6,702 bases of DNA from Deltaproteobacteria bacterium (GTDB lineage: Bacteria; Myxococcota_A; Polyangia; Polyangiales; Houyiibacteriaceae). The stretch spans positions 1 through 6,702 of the forward strand of contig QMMB01000184.1 of the NCBI GenBank assembly GCA_003647035.1, given 5' to 3'. Below the pieces are notes generated by a model. It was not told the DNA's origin. It saw nothing but the letters and a program-made list of their open reading frames with translations, and ran no database searches. The translations under genes and the position numbers were made by a program. This document shows positions 1 through 4,712 of the stretch, one piece after another (within the stretch, counting starts at the first letter, position 1; the number at the start of each line of letters is the position of its first letter).

Positions 1-1
1 G

Positions 2-331
2 CTTCTCGAAGACATCCTCGGCAACCCCACCACCGTGCTCGACTCGACCGACCTCCCAGAGCTGGACAACGCCCTGCTCGTCGGCCTACAGGTCGTTCAA
101 CTCCCGGTGTGCACGACGACGCAAGGCATCGACGTCACCGACCCCTTCACCGGCACGACTGCGACTCTAGCAATGCCGTACTCGACGAGCGGGCGGCAGT
201 TCCAACTGATGGGTCACCTCAGCGGATCGGGGGTCACCACCGGGGGTCTGGCGATCAACGTCCTCGAGGAGGGGATCACCGCCCCTGACAACTTCACCGT
301 GGTTTCGGGCATGGCGGACACGCTCGAATGA
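2..331 (+). CDS. C-terminal end of an unrecognised protein (5' truncated by window edge)
   Basis: The frame is open from the first complete codon (position 2) to TGA at 329-331, about 109 residues, so the true start lies outside the window. A GTG at 35 could be read as a start, but nothing suggests translation begins there and the frame continues upstream of it. The visible part is rich in Thr, Gly, Leu and Asp, has a single Cys, no membrane segment and no motif I recognise. Its beta-strand-like pattern (VGLQVVQLPVC, GRQFQLMGHL, GLAINVL) would suit a secreted or periplasmic beta domain, which is inference. The stop overlaps the ATG of the downstream lipoprotein gene (ATGA), so the two are probably co-transcribed and translationally coupled. 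Confidence 0.6.
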   Translation, partial: LLEDILGNPTTVLDSTDLPELDNALLVGLQVVQLPVCTTTQGIDVTDPFTGTTATLAMPYSTSGRQFQLMGHLSGSGVTTGGLAINVLEEGITAPDNFTVVSGMADTLE

Positions 332-891
332 CCGGCGCGAAGACCCTTGATCCGAGCCCGAGGCTCAGAGCTCCCCTGTTCATCCTGGCTTTGTGGGCGG
401 CACTCGCCAGTTGCACATCGGAGCCCGAACGCCGCGCTCAGACCGTGCACGATGAGGTCCCGGCGCAGAAGACCAGCGCCGACGCCCCGAAGCAGGAGCC
501 GTTCATTAGGTACTATGACGCGCAGGGGAAGCTGCTCCCCTCGGACGAGTACATCGCGGGGATCCGGCTTCCTCGCGGCGCGAAGCTCTCCCGCGACGAA
601 GGGCTCCACCATGTGTATCGAATCCAAGCCCCGATCGAAAAAGTGCTGGCGTACTTCGGGCCGATGATGATCACGGGCAGCGTGGAACGCCGGGGCAAGG
701 GTGCGGTCTACAAGCGGGCGAGCGTCCGCGGCGCGGAGGTCAACCCCACGAAGGTCGACGTATCGATACTCGAAGTGGGCAATAGCCTAACGCGGATCTC
801 GGTGACCGAGCTCCCGCCCCCGCCCAAATACGTTCCAAGCCCCGACCGTACCAAAGCCGCCGCCCAACAGTCGTTCCGCACGCTCGACTGA
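328..891 (+). CDS. Predicted lipoprotein of unknown function
   Basis: This 187-residue protein starts at an ATG overlapping the upstream stop by 4 bp (ATGA), without a clear Shine-Dalgarno, so coupled initiation is likely. Basic residues R12 and R14 precede a hydrophobic stretch (residues 16-27) ending in a good lipobox L26-A27-S28-C29, so it should be cleaved and lipidated at C29 by signal peptidase II. A polar, probably disordered stretch (30-58) follows. A compact alpha/beta region at about 75-160 contains LPRGAKL, an amphipathic helix around APIEKVLAYFG (101-111) and alternating strands ending in LTRISVTEL. The tail is Pro-rich (PPPPKYVPSP). The pattern of a strand, a helix with a Tyr-Phe-Gly end and then paired strands resembles small uncharacterised myxobacterial lipoproteins, but I cannot assign a function. 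It is convergent with the gene ending at 905, 13 bp away. Confidence 0.82.
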   Translation: MTGAKTLDPSPRLRAPLFILALWAALASCTSEPERRAQTVHDEVPAQKTSADAPKQEPFIRYYDAQGKLLPSDEYIAGIRLPRGAKLSRDEGLHHVYRIQAPIEKVLAYFGPMMITGSVERRGKGAVYKRASVRGAEVNPTKVDVSILEVGNSLTRISVTELPPPPKYVPSPDRTKAAAQQSFRTLD

Positions 892-904
892 CGCGCGAAC
901 CTGT

Positions 905-1921
905 TCAGAGCCCGCGATAGGCGGCAAAGGTGCATTGCACCGCGCCCGCGCTGAGCGACCGTGTGACGACCATCCCGGTGGACACTCGTCCTGGATCATC
1001 CATTCGACGGAGCCGCTCGACCAGCCGTGCGACGCGATGTGCCCACACACGGCCCGGAAGCTCGGGGACCGCAACCTGGCAGGCCACGGGGCCGTGAGGA
1101 AACGCCGCCAATAGTCCATGGAAACGCTTGACCGTGGCGTTCGACACGTTCCCGTTGGAGGTGAAGAAGCGCTCGGAGCGGATTAGCACGCCGCTGCCCA
1201 TGCGATCGGCCGCGAACCCAGTGGCCAACGCGGTCTCGACGAGCTCGATCGAGGCGCCGGGCCGGGGCTCGGGCCATTGGGCGCGCATCTGCCCGATCAA
1301 CGCCTCGGTCTTCCATAAGAGCGCCTCCGCAGCCTTCGCAGAATGCGGACGGCGGCGCGCCGTGACCTCGGCGCGCTCACGCAACGGCTGGAGCTGCTCG
1401 TCACTGGCACCGAGAGCCTCCGCGAGGGCGAGATTCAGCCGCACACGCGTCAAGATTGCGTCGAGTGTGGCATCGTTCAGGGTGGGGCGTTCGCTCAACG
1501 CGGACAACCGCTCCGCTTCGTCGAGGGCAACCGCTCTCGCTTCGTAGCGAGAGATATCGCGAGCCACGACCGCAGAGGCTTGCTGGTCGCGGGCGAGCTG
1601 TTTGGCCCAGCGCTCCTCTTCGCGCTGTAGCTCGGCGCGGCGCCGGTCCAACTGCACGCGTTCGGCTTCGGCCACCGCCGCCGTCAACCAGAGTCGCGCC
1701 TCGGTGCGCTGGTCGTCCGCCGCCGCGCCGTCTTTGTGTCGCTGTGCGCCCTCGGCGGCGGTCCAAGCGGTCCGCGCTTGCTCGTAGAGGTCTGGTGCGT
1801 GCTCGCGAGCGAGGTCCGCCGCTGGCGACGCAAAGAACGAGTCAAACGTCCCCGGAGTTTGCTGGGCTGCACACGCCAGCCCCGCCACGCACCACAGGAT
1901 CAAGACCGCGCGCCACGTCAC
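905..1921 (-). CDS. Envelope protein: DUF4398-like coiled coil plus degenerate OmpA-like domain
   Basis: This is a 338-residue protein. Its GTG start (1921-1919) overlaps the previous stop in a GTGA junction and has GGAG at 1932-1929 with a 7-nt spacer, so the start is well supported. Residues 4-18 form a signal peptide. The cleavage site is ambiguous: GLAC17 is a poor lipobox because -3 is Gly, and signal peptidase I cleavage after A18 is possible. Residues 32-215 are Ala/Arg/Glu-rich helix; the early part (about 33-140) resembles DUF4398, which often precedes OmpA domains in delta-type proteobacteria. Residues 224-334 look like an OmpA C-terminal fold: a strand GVLIRSERFF, a helix NATVKRFHGLLAAFP, a strand, a helix WAHRVARLVERLRRM and a final strand. 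The usual peptidoglycan-binding signature (GHTD..G and NxxLSxxRA) is absent, so classical diaminopimelate binding is doubtful. C281 and C330 could form a disulfide. It is the last gene of the - strand operon. The family assignment is by pattern only. Confidence 0.8.
   Translation of the reverse strand: MTWRAVLILWCVAGLACAAQQTPGTFDSFFASPAADLAREHAPDLYEQARTAWTAAEGAQRHKDGAAADDQRTEARLWLTAAVAEAERVQLDRRRAELQREEERWAKQLARDQQASAVVARDISRYEARAVALDEAERLSALSERPTLNDATLDAILTRVRLNLALAEALGASDEQLQPLRERAEVTARRRPHSAKAAEALLWKTEALIGQMRAQWPEPRPGASIELVETALATGFAADRMGSGVLIRSERFFTSNGNVSNATVKRFHGLLAAFPHGPVACQVAVPELPGRVWAHRVARLVERLRRMDDPGRVSTGMVVTRSLSAGAVQCTFAAYRGL
929..941. repeat. Short dyad inside the 3' end of the OmpA-like gene
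   Basis: GGTGCA and TGCACC are inverted around a single T. It lies in coding sequence close to the convergent gene ends. With only one central base it cannot form a full hairpin; at best four base pairs and a 5-nt loop form. No T-tract is present on either side. It could be a small protein-binding dyad or chance. Confidence 0.25.
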
Positions 1922-2406
1922 GGTTGTGCTCCGCCACGCGCAAGCGAAGCCCTATCCCTCATCAGCGCTTCGAGCGCGCGCCGCTGTGCGGTGGCCCGCT
2001 CCCGCATAGTGGCAAGACGTCGCTGCGTCGCAAACAGCTCGGCCTGCGCCCGGCGACGCCCGAGCTGCCGCTCGGCCAGGACCATTGCGGCCCGAGCGAT
2101 CTGCTGCATCCGAGAAACCGCCTGGGCGTCTTCGAGGGACCCCGACGACGCCTGCAATGCCCGACGTGCCTGCTCGAGCGCACCCTTGGCGTACATCGCA
2201 TCTTCCCGTGCCTCGAGCCGGTCGAGCCTGCCCTGAAGCCGGGCGGTTTGCGCGCGGGAAGCCGCCTCGTCCGCTCGCCCAGAGGCGCCTGCGAAAGTGC
2301 AGACGAGCCCGATCAGAACGAGGCACGCGGCGCGCGCCGAACGTCGCTCATTGATACGTGAAGCGAAGCTCGTAATCGCAGATGCGGTATACGTCGCCTT
2401 CTTCAA
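1918..2406 (-). CDS. Small secreted coiled-coil protein, DUF4398-like; start uncertain
   Basis: The open frame is clear and ends at TGA 1920-1918. It encodes a typical export signal, with a basic stretch (ERRSARA), a hydrophobic core ACLVLIGLVCTFAGA and a c-region ASGRA before DEAAS. About 115 residues of almost continuous Ala/Arg/Glu/Leu-rich helix follow, probably a periplasmic coiled coil. The segment YAKGALEQARRALQA and later Ala-spaced heptads resemble DUF4398 proteins. No ATG, GTG or TTG lies just before the signal peptide. The nearest in-frame options are TTG 2406 (used here, 162 aa, 59-bp overlap with the FHA gene), GTG 2424 and ATG 2448 (176 aa, 101-bp overlap); none has a Shine-Dalgarno. 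The expected coupled start, ATG 2351 inside the ATGA at the FHA stop, is in another frame and meets TGA after 12 codons. A frameshift or sequence error near the start is therefore possible. The downstream junction is GTGA. Confidence 0.68.
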   Translation of the reverse strand: MKKATYTASAITSFASRINERRSARAACLVLIGLVCTFAGASGRADEAASRAQTARLQGRLDRLEAREDAMYAKGALEQARRALQASSGSLEDAQAVSRMQQIARAAMVLAERQLGRRRAQAELFATQRRLATMRERATAQRRALEALMRDRASLARGGAQP

Positions 2407-2974
2407 TGCGCTTGGATTCGACACGTTGACCTGCGAACTCGATTCCATTCGTGCTGCCCAAGTCTTTCATGAAGTACACGCCGTCGTGAAACACGACTGC
2501 CGCGTGCCTTCTCGAAATGTTTCCATCGCGAATTGCGAGGTCCGCGCTCCGCGCTCCGCGCCCAATGATGAACTCGTCTTTTTCGACGGGAAAGGTTTGG
2601 TCGTTGAACTGAAGCACCAGGACCCGGCGACCCACGGCATCGGAGGGGCGGCGTCCAGGGAGCGGTGGCGGCGCGGTAACACGCGGCTGCGCGGTTGGGC
2701 GACGTGAGGGTACCGGAGTGAGCATCGGAGCCGGTCGGGCTTCCATGGGTTGCGCACTCAGGGGCGCTGCACCGACGGCGGCGGACCCCACGAGCTCTCG
2801 CGCATCAACGGCTGCGACGGTCTGCTCACGAGCACGCGCGTACTCTCGCATCGCCTCATTGATGAGATAGTCAACGGAGCACTCGTTCTCAGAGCTCATG
2901 CGATCGAAGATCTCGAAGAGATAGTCGCGGCACTGAAATGCGCGCACCGTTTTTCTGTCGCCTTGATCACCCAT
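2348..2974 (-). CDS. FHA-domain protein with ribbon-helix-helix-like N-terminus
   Basis: This 208-residue cytoplasmic protein has no signal or membrane segment. Residues 8-48 look like a ribbon-helix-helix/CopG-type fold: a strand KTVRAFQCRDY, a helix through LFEIFDRMSSE and a second helix SVDYLINEAMREYARAR. This suggests DNA binding or dimerisation. Residues 50-112 are an Ala/Pro-rich linker. Residues 117-206 are a forkhead-associated domain with its hallmark residues intact: G138-R139 after FII, S154-R-R-H157, and T175-N176-G177 in LGSTNG. It should therefore bind phosphothreonine peptides, which in this kind of bacterium usually means a Ser/Thr-kinase (PknB-type) target. The ATG at 2974 lies 12 bp after the upstream stop, with only a weak purine-rich stretch (AAGTGAG) before it. 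The FHA coding sequence contains a 3 x 7-bp perfect tandem repeat just after G138-R139. The RHH assignment is less certain than the FHA one. Confidence 0.9.
   Translation of the reverse strand: MGDQGDRKTVRAFQCRDYLFEIFDRMSSENECSVDYLINEAMREYARAREQTVAAVDARELVGSAAVGAAPLSAQPMEARPAPMLTPVPSRRPTAQPRVTAPPPLPGRRPSDAVGRRVLVLQFNDQTFPVEKDEFIIGRGARSADLAIRDGNISRRHAAVVFHDGVYFMKDLGSTNGIEFAGQRVESKRIEEGDVYRICDYELRFTYQ
2541..2561. repeat. Perfect 3 x 7-bp tandem repeat in the FHA gene
   Basis: TCCGCGC is repeated three times without mismatch. It is read on the - strand as part of GRGARSADL, directly after the FHA G138-R139 motif. Because 7 is not a multiple of 3, gain or loss of one unit would frameshift the gene inside its phosphopeptide-binding domain. 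The current number keeps the frame intact and the domain at normal length. Confidence 0.9.
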
Positions 2975-2986
2975 CGGTTCGAGTAC

Positions 2987-4552
2987 TCACTTGTTGTCAC
3001 CCTGCTCGCGCGTCCGAAGCGCCTTGATGGCCGCGTCCGCAACCTGGCCCACCGTCTTCACCGGCGGGTTCAGCTCCGACCAACCTTCTCCCGAAACTTC
3101 GCCCTCATCCGACCTCAGTCGCTTCATGGCAGGAATGTCTGCGGCCCCACCTCTACGTTCAAGATAGCGCAATCCGACCACACGATTCCACCACTGTTGC
3201 GAATCAAGCAGCGCCATGACGGTGGATGTAGGTGGAGGTGTCATCTGACTCATCCGCGTGGCGTAGCCTTCGAGCTCTTCAGGCTCGTACTGGATCCCTG
3301 CAGAGTCTGGTAATCGTTGCGAAAATGACTCGATGGTCGACGGCCCACCGAGGGACAGCACCAGCTCGCCGGCTCGCCATCGCAAACGCTTCGCCAGCTT
3401 GTCGGACGCGGAGCACGAAGTTCCTGCGCATCCGGGGCGCTCCACGAGCGCCCAAAGCCGCGGGATCGCCTTGCGGCTGCGGATGTCGCCCACGCGATCG
3501 AACGCGTAGTCACGGACGTCGATCGGGTTGCTCGAATCGAGCGCGATCGAAAGAAGGCGGTTGAGGTGGGCGCGAGTCACGTGCCCCTCGAGCGCCTTGA
3601 GCGCAGTTGCTCTGCGGGCGTTGAGGCGCTCGACCCAGGCCTTTGTGTCGTTCGCTCCCGGCTTGGTGTCGGCAATGGCCAGCAAGCGTGTCGCAACCTC
3701 AGCTTGGTCGCCGAGGTACCGCATCGCCGGGAGCGCACCTTGGTTGATGTACTTCTCACGATTGTAGAGTGCCAACGCGTTGACGCGTTTAGCGTCCGCC
3801 GTCTCCCCCGACGCTTCGATGGACGCGCGGATCTGGGCCGCGAGCCACGCGACGAACGCGGCCTTCTCCATGTCTTTCTCGATCGTGACGAGCCGCTTCC
3901 CGGCGCGCTCCTTGGTCTGTGGAGCGCCGTCTTCTCCGATAATTTCAGCGATTTTGATCATCGCTTGCGGAGGCATCTTCTCGTGGAGCGCGTCAACGAG
4001 CAGGCCGGCCGCCTCCGCTCCGAGCGCGCGCGTCACCTGCTCCGCACTGTAATCCCCGGCGAGGCTGCGGCCCTCGAAGTCTGCGGCGTACCAGCCCACG
4101 ACAGATCGGATGAGGGACTCCCTGGAGTCCTCGGGTGCGTAGGGGATCACCATGTACGCAGCATCCTTGGCGCGCACCTGCGCGGGGTCCGGAGGCTCGT
4201 CGTCTACGTTCGGCTCCTCGGACAACAACGCTTTGAGGCGCGGGATCATCCCGCCTACAATCATCTCGCTAGCCGCCGGGTCCTCACGGCGAAGGTCATC
4301 GAGCGCGCCCTTGAGAATGGCTAACGCGTCCACGTCGCTGCGGTCCATCTCGACAATCGCGACCGCCGCTTCCGTCCTGAGCTCGTTGGGGTACCGGTCG
4401 CTTCCGATCACAGCAACGAGCCGGGTCGGCCCTTTGACCGTCCCCTTCCATTGTTGGACATCGTCGCTATCGACCTGACAGCCGAGCAGCAACACGCCCA
4501 GCATGGCGTGAACGACCGAGCAAAGAATGATGTTCTTCGACGTCCTACTCAT
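2987..4552 (-). CDS. HEAT-repeat-like lipoprotein
   Basis: From ATG 4552 this gives 521 residues. The open frame extends further upstream (ATG 4582, TTG 4636), but 4552 gives a textbook lipoprotein signal: R3 and K6, a hydrophobic core, and lipobox L22-L23-G24-C25. In addition, TTG 4636 falls inside the predicted -35 box. Q26 follows the lipidated Cys, so an outer-membrane location is likely by the usual sorting rule. The mature part is almost all helical, with repeated paired-helix units resembling HEAT repeats, for example at about 57-86, 345-372 (IDVRDYAFDRVGDIRSRKAI), 387-413 and 455-480 (NRVVGLRYLERRGGAADIP). Such solenoids usually act as protein-binding scaffolds. C375 and C380, in a GCAGTSC loop, could form a disulfide. 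It is the first gene of the - strand operon, 12 bp before the FHA gene. No enzyme motif was seen, and the specific partner is unknown. Confidence 0.85.
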   Translation of the reverse strand: MSRTSKNIILCSVVHAMLGVLLLGCQVDSDDVQQWKGTVKGPTRLVAVIGSDRYPNELRTEAAVAIVEMDRSDVDALAILKGALDDLRREDPAASEMIVGGMIPRLKALLSEEPNVDDEPPDPAQVRAKDAAYMVIPYAPEDSRESLIRSVVGWYAADFEGRSLAGDYSAEQVTRALGAEAAGLLVDALHEKMPPQAMIKIAEIIGEDGAPQTKERAGKRLVTIEKDMEKAAFVAWLAAQIRASIEASGETADAKRVNALALYNREKYINQGALPAMRYLGDQAEVATRLLAIADTKPGANDTKAWVERLNARRATALKALEGHVTRAHLNRLLSIALDSSNPIDVRDYAFDRVGDIRSRKAIPRLWALVERPGCAGTSCSASDKLAKRLRWRAGELVLSLGGPSTIESFSQRLPDSAGIQYEPEELEGYATRMSQMTPPPTSTVMALLDSQQWWNRVVGLRYLERRGGAADIPAMKRLRSDEGEVSGEGWSELNPPVKTVGQVADAAIKALRTREQGDNK

Positions 4553-4608
4553 CCCACTTGCCCATCCGACCTGCGGAACCATCCCCCGTGGGCATGCAAC
4601 CCGGCAAG

Positions 4609-4636
4609 ATAATAGAGGATTCGGCCACGCAATCAA
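4609..4636 (-). promoter_or_regulatory. Predicted sigma70-type promoter for the - strand operon
   Basis: On the - strand, TTGATT (4636-4631) is followed after 16 nt by TATTAT (4614-4609). That is 4/6 and 5/6 matches to the consensus boxes, in an AT-rich pocket that stands out from GC-rich surroundings. Transcription would start near 4602, giving a leader of about 50 nt before ATG 4552. It is the only good promoter I see for the four-gene run. Confidence 0.5.
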
Positions 4637-4659
4637 GAACGTCTAGGACCCATGATTTC

Positions 4660-4687
4660 TTGACCAATCGAGGGCACCGCGCATAGC
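4660..4687 (+). promoter_or_regulatory. Weak candidate promoter for ftsK
   Basis: TTGACC (4660-4665, 5/6 match to the -35 consensus) is followed after 16 nt by CATAGC (4682-4687), a poor -10 box (3/6). It would start transcription near 4694, only about 20 nt before the TTG start and inside the downstream hairpin. A promoter further upstream, on the other side of the divergent region, is equally possible. Confidence 0.3.
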
Positions 4688-4705
4688 CTCCCTTGTGTAG
4701 GAGGC
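4686..4705 (+). repeat. Hairpin containing the ftsK Shine-Dalgarno
   Basis: GCCTCC (4686-4691) and GGAGGC (4700-4705) are perfect inverted repeats separated by an 8-nt loop. The right arm contains most of the ribosome-binding site of ftsK, so folding in the mRNA would mask it. No T-tract follows, so it is not a terminator. It only matters if transcription starts upstream of 4686. Confidence 0.45.
4699..4704 (+). promoter_or_regulatory. Shine-Dalgarno AGGAGG fixing the TTG start of ftsK
   Basis: A full AGGAGG ends 8 nt before TTG 4713. An in-frame TAG at 4698-4700 closes the frame just upstream, so no earlier start is possible. The next ATG in frame (ATG in ALMLAF, residue 63) is inside the second membrane segment. 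TTG 4713 is therefore the start. Confidence 0.85.
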
Positions 4706-4712
4706 CGCTTAC

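Noticed and set aside
929..941. Inverted repeat considered as an intrinsic terminator for the convergent genes
   Set aside because: It has a single central base, lies inside coding sequence, and has no T-tract on either strand. Kept only as a low-confidence dyad.
2313..2351. 12-codon leader peptide MSDVRRAPRASF overlapping the FHA stop
   Set aside because: It could be a real mini-gene, but the sequence reads better as the displaced N-terminus of the signal peptide that follows in the next frame. Reported as a finding rather than as a gene.
1456..2361. 301-codon + strand open frame, very Arg/Pro-rich
   Set aside because: It is antisense to the two coiled-coil genes. Its Arg/Pro/Ser excess is what GC-rich codons give when read on the opposite strand, and it has no domain or ribosome site.
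3566..4324. 252-codon + strand open frame
   Set aside because: It is antisense to the HEAT-like lipoprotein gene, which has a signal peptide, helical repeats and operon context. The + strand frame has none of these.
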